Assembly: GCA_015698045.1 (NCBI GenBank)
Contig: BLAL01000194.1
Span: 1,612,001-1,676,000 of the forward strand
From: Rhizophagus clarus
Lineage: Eukaryota; Glomeromycota; Glomeromycetes; Glomerales; Glomeraceae
Direction of reading: 5' to 3'
Length of the DNA stretch: 64,000 nt
The position numbers and the translations under genes were made by a program. Of the stretch, positions 22,320-32,966 are shown one piece after another (position 1 is the stretch's first letter; every line of letters starts with the position of its first letter). The notes under the pieces were generated by a model. The model was given only the letters and a program-made list of their open reading frames with translations. It was not told where the DNA came from and ran no database searches.

Positions 22320-22476
22320 TAGGGTCTTTGCAATAGAAAGGTACAAAACTCAAAAAAAAATAAAAATTTAATTAATATTAAATTTACACTTATTTTAGTA
22401 TAAAAAATATAATTAGCATATAAAGTAAATTTAAAAATTTTTTTGAGTTTTGTACCTTTCTATTGTAAAGACCCTA
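22320..22476. mobile_element. Short MITE, 157 bp, with ~40-bp terminal inverted repeats
   Basis: The ends read TAGGGTCTTTGCAATAGAAA and TAGGGTCTTTACAATAGAAA, continuing with GGTACAAAACTCAAAAAAA on both sides, one mismatch over about 39 bp. TA duplications flank it at 22318-22319 and 22477-22478. The near-identical arms can form one long hairpin. Tc1/mariner-type MITE. Confidence 0.9.
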
Positions 22477-22875
22477 TATTTTAGTGTTGATACCTGTTTA
22501 ATAAGCTGTCCTATTGTAAAAATGATTCTTTCTTAAAATTGATAGTCAGATGTTGTCATACTTGTTTACAGCTTTACTTAATTATATAGAAACACATATA
22601 TTTAGACATAAAAATATGTATCATATTTAAGGAAAGTAAAGTATTTTGATAGTCCTAAAATAGAAAAGTTTAAGGTTGAACAAATAAAAGATAAGTATTG
22701 TGAAACAAAATGATAAATGGTAAATGTAAATAAATTATTATCTGTGTTTAGCTATTTTTAGATACAAATGACTGAGCTATTTTTAGATATTGTAAAACAA
22801 TAAATCTGGCCAGCATTAAAGATCGCAGTTATGTAATTAAAGTGTCCTTTTTATATTTTTTGTTAGGAGATCAAT

Positions 22876-23060
22876 AAATTGTATCTAATACGACATTATT
22901 AATAATTTGATCCAAATTTAAAGTGAATTTTTCTTTTTGTTATTAATTATATTTTTTGCTGAAGATTAAATATCCAATACAACATTATTAATAATTTGAT
23001 CCAAACTTAAAGTGAATTTGTCTTTTTGTTATTAATTATATTTTTAATAGTTAATTGTAT
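22876..23060. repeat. ~89-bp tandem duplication
   Basis: Two copies, plus a partial third, of a unit containing ATTATTAATAATTTGATCCA and TTGTTATTAATTATATTTTT, starting near 22876 and 22965. Confidence 0.8.
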
Positions 23061-23169
23061 CTAATATGACATGATTTATTATTAATATCAGTTAATTATC
23101 TTGATTTGGGTTTTCTACCCCTTTTTTCTTTGAGCATTATCTTGGTTATTAAGTTATTTTCTAGATTTT

Positions 23170-24140
23170 TTTGAAACGTTATTTTGATCTTGCCTGTTTA
23201 TATTCTTACATGGTTCTAAAGGTCAAAGAGACGCCTGATTTTCCTGTAGTTCTAAAGGTCGAAGGAGCTCTTGATTTTCCTGTTGTTCTAAAGGTCAAAA
23301 GAGCTTTTGATTTTCCTGTTGTTCTAAAGGTTGAAGGAACTCCTGATTTTTCTGTGGTTCTAAAGATCAAAAGGGCTCCTGATTTTCTTGATTATTACGT
23401 GATTCTAAAGGTCAAAGGGGCTTCCAATTTTCTTGATTATTATGTGGTTCTAAAGGTCGTATTGGAGAAAGGGACTCTCTTGATTTATTTTCTAAATCAA
23501 CTTTCTTTTTTTTCAAATAATAACCTATTATAAAATAAAAAAATGAAATAATGGCAATAAACTATCTATTATAAAATTATTTATTACTTACGTTTATTTT
23601 GAATGGTTGTAATCAATATATCCTTTATAGCCCAATCTTCAGAGGTTACGGGAAAATCTGAAGCTTTTTTTTAAACTGTAATAATAAAGTTAATTGTTGA
23701 TATACGGTTTTCAAAAAAAAAGAAAGAAAGAATTAAAATTTAATATTTACAGCATGAATGATTTGTGAGGTTATCACATATTTTTGGGATCTGTAACTTG
23801 AATTAAAATCAACGTTCCTTTCGTAAAGACTTTCTCTCATGGTTTCCTATTATAAAAGAATAATTAAAAAAAATATTATTTTTATTAGAAAAAGCAATAA
23901 ATAATTACCAAATATGACAGCCAGCGCTGTTTCTCATTTTTCAAACCTACTGTTTCTTGTAGGTTGTATTTGTTTTTAGGTTTATAAATTATTTTATTCT
24001 ATAATATTAAAGTACAAAAATAATAAACTAAAAGTAAAAATATGAAAATATTGTTGATCTATAAATTAAAAATTCTTATACCTCGGTATTAACTTCAGTA
24101 TGTGCAGATTGAGAAGGCTCCATATCTTTAGATTTTAAGA
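23170..24140 (-). pseudogene. Decayed multi-exon gene ending in a 12-residue Glu/Gln/Asn repeat
   Basis: On the minus strand three exon-like segments follow in order: MEPSQSAHTEVNTE near 24125, RESLYERNVDFNSSYRSQKY near 23845, and SDFPVTSEDWAIKDILITTI near 23640. Then a minisatellite (23213-23460) encodes repeats of the form PLEQQENQELLR. Units are 36 bp (four copies) and 45 bp (two copies), all multiples of three. Four units have TGA where another unit has CGA, so it is no longer translatable through. Family not recognised. The plus-strand frame across the minisatellite is a shadow. Confidence 0.45.
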
Positions 24141-24303
24141 GGTAAGAAGAGAGTAATTTTTTGTAAAGAAAACTTCAAGATCTCACATATATATATATTT
24201 AAACTTTACGTGTTGTTTTGATACAGGACATATTTTTATTTGGTCGCGAAATACTATTTATAGAAAAGGGCTTGGTTTTATTAAGAATATCAATGCTCAA
24301 TAT

Positions 24304-25500
24304 TTTCCTAATTAGAATCATCAAATGCATTTTCTTTGTCAATTATAAAATATCTATTATCTACTTTTGCAAAACCTACACAGTGATCTATGCATCTCAC
24401 ATTGATAAATTCTTTTGATCTGTATTGAGTAAAACACTTACATTCGTATTCATCTTCTATATTCTTTGATGTTAATTGAATATAAACTAACATGTAAACT
24501 TGATGGTTGAATTCATGTACAAGATAATAATTTACTATTCCGTAAATGTTTACAATGGCGAGTTGGGAAGGCGCATTTGGTCTGTAAGCAACTTTATCTA
24601 TCATACGTCTTATCTAAAATATTTATAATAAAATATGTAAAATCAAAATTAAAATACAATCTTGTCCAAACTGAGAAGTAGTAATAACAATAATAATAAA
24701 AATTAATGTAAAAGATTAAATTCTTTACCTGAATACAATAATTATTTCTTGCAATCTTATTATTTCTTTTTATCCAATAGCTGCTAACGTATTGTCCATC
24801 TGAAGTTCTTAATCTTCCATATTTTACACCATAATTATTAATAACCTCCTAAAAAAAAAATATAAACAATTATTATTGTAATAATTAAATAAATCCAATA
24901 AATTTTTATATTACCTTTTCTACATCATAATTTATATTTCTTAATCCCTCATAAAATTTAACCAGATGTTTGTATTCTTGGATTGGCAAAGAATATTGTA
25001 TAAAAGGTGAATAAAATTCTTCTCTGTACTCTTCAATACCAAAGACTCGTTCCTTACTCTATTGTTTTGCTGGTTTTTCTTTGAAAATAGCTTTAGAAAT
25101 AGAAAAAAATGGTAACATATAAAATTGCTATAGCAAAGTAAGCACGTTTGCAAGGTTGCTATAAGGCTTGATCCTTGATTTAATGAGTAGTTGTAATATG
25201 CCGCACATTCTTTCCATAGGAAACTGCCAATAGGTCCAACTAGGGTCACAATATTTAATAGAGTCCGCTACATGTAAGAGGTAATGGAAACTTATCTTAC
25301 ATGCTGCTAATTGTTGGCCATCGTTCTGATAATACTCTCTAAAATATATAATCATTATTATGATCATTATCTGTTATATAAATTATAAATGAATCAAATT
25401 ATTATAAAGCAGAAATCATTACTTTTCATAATAATCTGAAAATCTTTTAAGCAAATTTTGTACATCGTCAATTTGTTCTTCAGATATTTCAGATTGGTCA
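24304..25500 (-). pseudogene. tnp2-like transposase, 3' half
   Basis: Minus-strand exons separated by GT-AG introns: a short helix (SEEQIDDVQNLLKRFSDYYE), then HYLLHVADSIKYCDPSWTYW QFPMERMCG, typical of the C-terminal part of CACTA/tnp2-like transposases, then several hydrophilic exons ending near 24304. One in-frame TAG near 25061. The 5' half is missing: at about 25500 it abuts the truncated end of a Tc1-like gene. It matches, exon for exon, the gene at 44230-47350. Confidence 0.65.
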
Positions 25501-25993
25501 TGATAATAAATTTATTTCCATTTCTTCATAAAATTCTCTTATTCTTACATTAGTATAAATTGGTACATTATCTTATTGAAACAAATAATCACCATTTTTT
25601 TCTTCAAATCTCTCCAAAAATAGGATCACATGATAGTCAAGTATTTCTTCTATATATCTTTTATTATTAACTTGATTTTTATTAAGAGATCCAATCCAAA
25701 CCATAAAAAACAGCCTCATATCATAACCCACTTCTATCATACTTTATAGTTTGAACAAGCCAATTAATATCATATTTTTCTCTTTAAAGACACCAAACCC
25801 AGATTTTCCTATTATTTTAAAACATAATAAATCGAGACTCATCACTTTATACTATTTTTTTCTAATCATTTAAGATTCATGAGCATTTTTTGTGAGCTCA
25901 ATTTAATTTTATTTTTTGATTATGCTTACTAATACAGGGTTTTTCAGGGCTGCACAACTATTATAGCCTATTTTATACAATGTTTGTTGTATA
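25500..25993 (-). pseudogene. Tc1-like transposase, C-terminal part
   Basis: The minus strand reads NSCAALKNPVL just left of the hAT insertion, then RLFFMVWIGSLNKNQVNNKR, YIEEILDYHVILFLERFEE and DNVPIYTNVRIREFYEE. The D-x-A-x-x-H-like DNVPIYT segment is the second catalytic Asp region of Tc1 transposases. Several stops and frame changes. It is the continuation of the fragment at 27500-27720, split by the element at 25994-27419. The 3' end is truncated near 25500, before the final Glu/Asp region. Confidence 0.75.
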
Positions 25994-27419
25994 TAAAGTT
26001 GCCTGCCAAAACTCAATAGACTAATATCAAAATGTCAAAACTAAAAATATGTTAAAATGCCGAAATGCCAGAATAGTTTCGACATGTTAAAATTGCTGAA
26101 ACTGTATGAAATTACTGAAATAATTTTGGTATGTTAAAATTGCCAAAATTAAAACATCACTCTCGTGATATATAAAATAAGATTTTAGTCACAATTTGAT
26201 TCAAAATTAAACGATCTTAATTAATAAAGTTTATATAGATATTAATAAAGTTTGATATAAGTTTGATACAAGTTTGATAGATTAATTGTAATTTGTAACG
26301 TCCTGACCATATAGTATGTATATTAAAAATTTAGTAAAAAAAAAATTTTAAAATTAAACACGTAAAAAACTAAAATTTATTGCAATACTTTATTTTATTG
26401 TTATAATTGAAATTGACTTCTGGATTAAATAATAAATTATTACATTTAAAAAAAGTTTCTTGTAATAAAAAAAATTTATTAACCAGATTTATCTAAAAGT
26501 CTGACAACCTAAAAAAATAAAAAAGAAATGTTAATACATTTCTTTTAATATATTAAAAAAATTCCTCCTACTTTCCACTAAATTTTCTTATATACATTTC
26601 AAATCCAGGTTCATTTAAGAAATCTGGCAACCTAAAAAAAAAGAAATAGAAGAAATATTAGTATATTTTTTCAATATATTAAAAAAAAAATTTCTCCCTA
26701 CTAACTTGTGTACATTTCAAGTCTGGGTTCATTCAAAAAGTCTGGTAATCTAAAAAAAAAAAAGAAATAGAAGAAACGTTAATATGTTTCTTCAATATAT
26801 TAAAAAAAAATTTCCTCCCACTCTCCACTAACTTACTTGTGTACATTTTAAGTCTGGGTTCATTCAAAAAGTCTGGCAACCTAAAGAAAAAAAAAAAAAA
26901 TAGAAGAAACGTTAGTATGTTTCTTCAATATATTAAAAAAAAATCCCCTCCCACTCCCCACTAACTTATTTGCATACATTTCAAGTCTGGGTTCATTCAA
27001 GAAATCGCAATCTAAAGAAAAAAAAAAATATGTAAAAGAAATGTTAGTATCTTTCTTTAATATATTAAAAAAAAATCCCTTTCCATTTCCCTACTAAGTA
27101 CTAACTTACTTGTGCACATTTCAAGTTCAGGTTTGTTCAAAAAGTCTGGTAACCTAAAAAAAAAAAATAAAAATAAAATTTTTTTTTTATCCAGTTTAAA
27201 AAAAACTGTAACCATTTTTTTTTTTCAAAAAAAAAAGATTATCTATGATCAGTAAATCAGCTCATATAACTGATATCAAAACTGATCAGAAATCTGCAAA
27301 CCGCAGATTAGTGAATGCTGAAACTATAAGTATATCATATGATATACTACGTCAAAATGTCAAAATAGTTTTGACAATTTTAACATGTCAAACCTTCTTA
27401 GTTTCGGCAAGCAACTTTA
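25994..27419. mobile_element. Non-autonomous hAT element, 1426 bp, same family as 11528-16284
   Basis: Ends TAAAGTTGCCTGCCAAAAC (left) and TAAAGTTGCTTGCCGAAAC (right, inverted) differ from the 19-bp ends of the 11528 element by one to three bases. Duplication GTTGTATA (25986-25993) and GTTATATA (27420-27427), 7 of 8 matching. Degenerate GCCGAAAC-type words lie near both ends (26055-26150, 27300-27410). The interior is a tandem array of exon-like units. It splits a Tc1 transposase gene. Confidence 0.85.
26470..27165 (-). repeat. Tandem array of mini-exon-like units inside the hAT element
   Basis: Six units spaced about 115-135 bp. On the minus strand each has a T-rich run ending in AG, then a ~45-bp block (GTTGCCAGACTTTTTGAATG, AACCCAGACTTGAAATGTAC), then in most copies a donor-like GTAAGT. 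The blocks are better conserved than the spacers. Start points near 26515, 26632, 26753, 26882, 27015 and 27157 (minus-strand order). Confidence 0.8.
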
Positions 27420-27499
27420 GTTATATAGTATGTTTACTTATATCATTTCCAGTGGATTCAGCAAAAATTTTTCTTATTTTTCTTCAGGTTCATAGCAAT

Positions 27500-27925
27500 T
27501 TTTATTAATAATAACCTTAAAATGCTATTTATTCCATTTAGTTAATTTTTTAAAACAACCACTTCTAGAAGTAATAGTAATAGCATCAGTTTTATGATAT
27601 TTTGTTATTATATTATGAATTATAGTTTAACCATAGTCTGTTTTTGTTAAAATAGCTCTCTCAAAGTTACCTGCTTTATAAAAACCAATAACTTTTTTAT
27701 GTTCAAAATCTGTTAATTCTTTTTTTTAATTATTTTATAAAAAAATAAAAAAAATAAAACTAAAATCTTATATAATAACATTACTAATACATATATATTA
27801 TGAATAGTTTTTGTTTATATTACACAAATATGTAATGATTACTGTTTAAGTATTATTTATGCAAATCATTTGCAGATCTTAGGGGTGGTCCTAAACTTTT
27901 GGTACAGAAGTGTATGCATGAATTA
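27500..27925 (-). pseudogene. Tc1-like transposase, N-terminal HTH part and terminal repeat
   Basis: The minus strand from about 27720 reads ELTDFEHKKVIGFYKAGNFE and then RSGCFKKLTKW, the first helix-turn-helix and the G-R-P-x-KLT linker of Tc1 transposases. Upstream, AGGGGTGGTCCTAAACTTTT at 27880-27910 matches the style of Tc1 terminal repeats. The frame runs into the hAT element at 27419 and resumes at 25993. Heavily decayed. Confidence 0.7.
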
Positions 27926-28079
27926 TAGATACCATCTAAATCCAAAATAATTTGGGATTATGGCAGTCCAAATGTATAAATTCAAATTAATTTACAAATT
28001 ACATATATAAATTTTATAATTTATACATTTGGGATTTGAGAATTATAGCAGTTAAAATATATAAATTAATTTGGGATTT

Positions 28080-29250
28080 ACTTAAAATAATTTGGGTGGC
28101 ATTTATAGCATAAATATTTTGAATACTTTTCTGATCTATTACTCTTATTATAGCATCTTTCAGCACATTAACATCTTAAAAAATCTGTGCAATAGTTTTT
28201 TTACCAGAATGATTTATTAAAATACCAGACAGAAGATTTACTTTAACCAATTTTTCAATATTTTTCATAAAATTTTTCACTCTATTGACTTTATAATGTA
28301 TTTTTTTATACTAAATATCACTTTTACATTAAAATAGATTAATTTATAAGTAAAAATTTTTAGGAGCACTGCTAAAATATTTAGAAAAGTATTTGTTAAT
28401 ATTTGTAATTACTTCTGAATTTGAAAAAAAATAAATATTTTGTGTAGAACTTTCTTTAATTTCACATTAATTATTTTTGCTGCAATACTGGCAAAAAATA
28501 AATTATTATTAAGTAGAAAATGGAATTGATCAATACAGAGAATATAATATTTTTCACCTTAATATGTAAAATTAGTTGCAATTTGAAAAAATATACAATA
28601 TAAAAGACCTTTAGAAGTATTCAGATTAAGAAATTTATCAGTAAGAATTTTTTGAACTTGTTGGATTATTAATGCTATTGACCCTTTTTTTTCATCCAAT
28701 CCTTTTTCTTACAAGTATTTCATTTTATTATTCAATATAGTTCATAAATCTGAAAAGAAAATGTTGTTTATTAATCCTTTTTTTTTTCATATTTATCATG
28801 TAAATTAATTTCACAAATTGAAGAATTTTTACCAGATAATGATTAATAGCATTAATAGCTTGTTTTACTGATTTTGCTTTATATTTGCTTGAATTTTCTT
28901 TTTAGATATTTGTGCAATATATTTACAAATTTGCTTTTTAACCAGCTTAAAATCTGTAATATATTCAAGTGCTATAATATAATTATATTTTTTGCGAAAT
29001 TCTTCAAATTGAGTAATCCAATTTTAAGTTGCCTTTTCAGTATTTTGAACTTTAGCTTTCTGATAATAAAAATCAAGTTTTTCTTGAAAAGATAAAACTG
29101 GATTTGAGGTATTTTAAGGGATAAAATCAACTGTTTTATCCTAAGATAAGATACTGTAGACTTTAAAGTTTTTGAACTAGTCAAGATAGGTTTAAAAGCT
29201 TGATAAAGTTCTTGTGGCTTTTTCTTATATTGAGGCATTTCTAATAACAA
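28080..29250 (-). pseudogene. Crypton-like tyrosine recombinase relic
   Basis: Minus-strand fragments in order: NWITQFEEFRKKYNYSTPIE, QICKYIAQISKK, VKQAINAINHYLVK, then SKGLLYCIFFQ and finally INHSGKKTIAQIF followed by DVNVLKDAIIRVIDQKSIQN. This is the order of the DUF3504/Crypton-like tyrosine recombinases common in these fungi: N-terminal SAM-like domain, then the catalytic domain with the H-x-x-R box. The Arg expected after HSG is Lys here. Many stops and shifts. It is a dead relic; family assignment is from remembered patterns. Confidence 0.65.
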
Positions 29251-29417
29251 ATAAATGTTTTAGGATAAAGATGTAAATTTGGAAAGAAAATTTAGACATG
29301 TCACATTTTATAAATAAAATAAGCTTTTTTATACTTTTTATATTGAAATAAAATAAGCTTTCTTATAAGCTTATATTAAACTTTTATCATGGGATATTAG
29401 TCTCCAGAGGATAAAAC

Positions 29418-29468
29418 AGTTATTTCATGGGAATATCCATAAATATTAATGATATCCATGAAATAACT
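29418..29468. repeat. Hairpin with 13-bp perfect arms
   Basis: AGTTATTTCATGG (29418-29430) pairs with CCATGAAATAACT (29456-29468). It lies just upstream of the Crypton-like gene and could mark an element end, but no matching partner was found. Confidence 0.7.
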
Positions 29469-29815
29469 ATTACGTATAAGGTTTATTGATTGAAATAATT
29501 ATCATGCTTCAAACGTGAAACCTTAAAATGAAAGTTAATTTGCAAAAATTTTAAAAATTTTCAATTCTAAGTGAATTTTGCAAATAACAATTTAAAAACT
29601 GCTATATAGTAATTTGAATTTATATTCAATATTAATATTTTTGTTTATAATATTAAAAATCCAAAAAAAATAAATGTTTTCTAAAAATGAATTGCACATT
29701 TTATGATTTATTGTCATAAAATTTGGTTCATCTAATTAAAAAAAAAAAAAGAATGAAATTACAAGAAATTGTTCATGATCAATATGACATCCGAAGTGTA
29801 TTCTAAAGAAATCTA

Positions 29816-32428
29816 CTAAAGTCCTTCGTTAAGCAGTTTATTTAATCTATCATAATGTATACTTGATAACTTCACATAATCCATATGAGGATAAAATGCT
29901 TTTGTCAAGCCAAACAAAGCATCTTTCAATACTGTATGATTATTGTTCAATAAAGAAAAAAAATTAATGTCTATGAATTTGATATTTTTGATTTTAAAAG
30001 AAATTTACCATTTATAACAATTAACGGATCTGACAAAACACTAGAATAAGTAAATACAAAGGGATCTCCAACATCCCACTCATCCAATGGCGGATCTTTA
30101 GAATAATGCTCAAGAGACATTAAACAATCTAATATTGATTCAAAGACATTAGCAATATCACATTGCACAATTCCATGTTTATCTTCGTTTAATGATTTGA
30201 CTGTTAAAGCTGTTAATGCTTATAAACACATAATGCAATAAATTAATAAATATTATTCATAATAAATAATAAAAGATTTATTGGAAAATATAAATACCTT
30301 GTATGGCACATATTGTAATATATAAATCTTTAAAAACATTCTTTGTCCTTCTCTCAATAGATCTCTTAAGTAAAGGGACGGCAAAGAAATAATAAATTTT
30401 CCTCATAAAGCATGGGCAATTACCCGTCACCGGATGAAACCATTCCAATAATTTCATTCCCCAATAGTCTTGATCTTTAGTCATTGTTTCGGCCGTCATC
30501 TTGACTTCAAGATCCTTGTGACCAACTATTTTTCGTTCCTTTTCTTTCAATGCATTTTTTTCCATAGTTCTAAACTTTTCATACTTTTTTTTTAACAATA
30601 ATTTTCTTGTTTGTTGTTTTTTAATTTCATTTTGTGCAGAACTTGCAAGACCTAATATCAAATCCATACATGAACGAGATATTTCTGCCCATGCGGAAGT
30701 GGGATTATTATGCTTAGCACAATTGAACGCACGTTTACGGTTGAAATCTGCATATATAGCACTACGTCTATGCGGATCAAATTTTGCAATATGCCACAAT
30801 TCCAAAAATGCCAATTGCTAGAAAGAGGTAATTTAAAGTAGAACATTAGAATTTAATTGAAATATAATATTATATACATATAATATACATATATTGAGTA
30901 ATATAAACCTGATAATAGGGTTGTTGGTATGAATGTAATCCATCTATAAGAATTGCATGAGGATCCATGTATACACCAATTGTAAAATGTATCTAAAATC
31001 AAAGAAGAGATATAGTAAAGTTCCAATTACTAATAATTTCATAATTATTTTAAATCAACCAATTCATATAATGTAGATACTAACCCGTGTAAAAAAATGT
31101 TCAATCAAAAGATCTATTACTGACCAACACATAACAGTAAAAATAGCACTAACCACTGTTCTATTGAATAGCTGTACATCAAACCAAGAAGCACGCATCC
31201 AATAATAGATTGCGGTATTACTTTAAAATTTGAAATTTGAAGAAATAAGTAAAAAGTAGAACACATGAAAAAGAAATTAATCATGTTGCACCTTATGAAA
31301 CTTACTGTAAAAAGATGAGGTTAGGTAACCATTCATAGATGGCGTTCCATATAAAAAGTTTAATAAACCACAGTATCATCGAGAAATACAACGCTGTTGT
31401 GAGAGTACTCCATACAAAAATATTGAATTTATGGTTCCAAATTATCAAAAGTTCTTTTAGTAAAGAAAATGGATATTTTGACTACAAAAAAAAAAAAACC
31501 TTCTGATTTAACAGATTACACTATAATGCAATATTATGCATATTAATGTTCTTTTTACTCCTTTAATTTACCTTTGTCATATTAAATGTTAACATATATC
31601 TTTTATGTAATAAAAAATCACATCCATACCAAATCCCAAGAATTGCAGTATGGAATAGCGCGATTAAGTAATGTTCATTAATCATTGGAAGAAGACCTTT
31701 ACAGTTATCTTTACGATGACTTGGACACCAAAAACTGCTTAATAGAACCAGTTAATATTTCATTCTTAATACCAAATAAAGTTGATTATGTGGCTTACTC
31801 TTCAGTTCCAGGATATAAAAACATTGTTCTTGTTCGCCTATAACTTACTCCAATGAGATCAAAATAAGTCCATCCTATGATGATTGAAGAAATCGTATAT
31901 ATTAAAGGGGTAATGTAAGTGCGCTTCTTATACATTAAGGTATGCAATTCATCTAACAAACAAGCCGGTGTGTTTCTACGAACTATTAACATCAAATTAA
32001 TCATTAAAATATCATCTTACAATAGACTAATAATATAATAGTTAAGTAATTTAAGAACCTGAATCTTGAATAAGTACTTTTCGAAGGGCTATTATTGGCA
32101 AAAGACCAATAATATAAACTTTCAAAAAAGCAATAATAGTGTCTAAAAAAAAGGTCACATATAATTCGGAATATTCCATACAGTAATTTTCTAAATACAG
32201 TGTTCAAACGCGTTGGTTAATGCCTTTTAATAAAAGAAAAAGGAAATAAAATAGAAATTACAAACCTCTTCCCTGAAACATATATATTATGAAGCGAGAA
32301 AAAGCGATAATCGCGTAAACACAACCTGCAGACACGCCTAAAAACATGTTTCGTGTTTTTCCCAACTCAGTAGAGCCACATGCAAGACCATATGTTGACG
32401 TTTGCATTTGAGTCTCATTAGTGCTCAT
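29816..32428 (-). CDS. NDC1: NDC1-like transmembrane nucleoporin (10 exons, 623 aa)
   Basis: Exons: 32428-32266, 32142-32059, 32015-31799, 31737-31572, 31481-31306, 31220-31085, 30992-30909, 30817-30298, 30218-30009, 29931-29816. All have GT-AG boundaries and phases that add to 624 codons with stop TAG at 29818-29816. The N-terminal half has about six hydrophobic segments (for example GVSAGCVYAIIAFSRFIIYM, YTISSIIIGWTYFDL, STLTTALYFSMILWFIKLFI). The C-terminal half is soluble and helical, starting LAFLELWHIAKFDPHRRSAI, with an Arg/Lys-rich part. Length, membrane layout and the F-x-EL...RR motif fit Ndc1/Cut11 proteins, which anchor nuclear pore complexes and spindle pole bodies in the nuclear envelope. 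Identification is by layout and motif, not alignment. It is intact, on the same strand as PHO81, with 538 bp between. Confidence 0.65.
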
Positions 32429-32966
32429 TGCAAACGAACTTGTTCGATTTTAGACGTACAAACGCAGGATAATAAAACTAACTGAATAAATTATTTAAGA
32501 ATTTTTTAATACTCATTCCTTTTCACAAATCGATCCAAAGTTTCGAAATGTACAGAAGAAAAACGAAAAGGTCTTGAATCAAATTAAGGAATGAACTTTC
32601 AAAAAGTAGTAACGATACCCGATGGAATATAAAAAGACGAACCGATTGTAGAGTACATTTAACTCCAGACATGCAGATTTTCACTGATTCACGTGACATA
32701 ACAATTCAATAGTTTGTTTAATTGTTAGTTTATTGAGTTTTTATAGTTTTTAATTTTTATATTATACATCTACATAGGTTTGTACATATTGATTATTGAT
32801 TGAACAAGGTTGAGAATTGAGAATTTGAGAATTGAGGAAAAAATGGCTTATAAATCTTAGTATTAAAAAATATATGTATATAATGAATAAATAATTTCTT
32901 TAAATGAACCGGTTTCTTTAACTTTATGAATTGTAGTATTTTCTTTCTTTTTTTTTTTTTTTTTTT
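32429..32966. promoter_or_regulatory. Intergenic region: PHO81-like 3' flank and NDC1-like 5' flank
   Basis: A 538-bp AT-rich gap between two same-strand genes. It should contain the NDC1-like promoter and the PHO81-like polyadenylation site. A long T run (32948-32969) abuts the PHO81-like stop codon. No specific motif could be assigned. Confidence 0.4.

Noticed and set aside
23171-23533. Plus-strand protein with VVLKVKG repeats
   Set aside because: The minus strand gives a repeat protein that continues upstream exon-like segments; the plus frame has no such context. Kept as a shadow, not certain.
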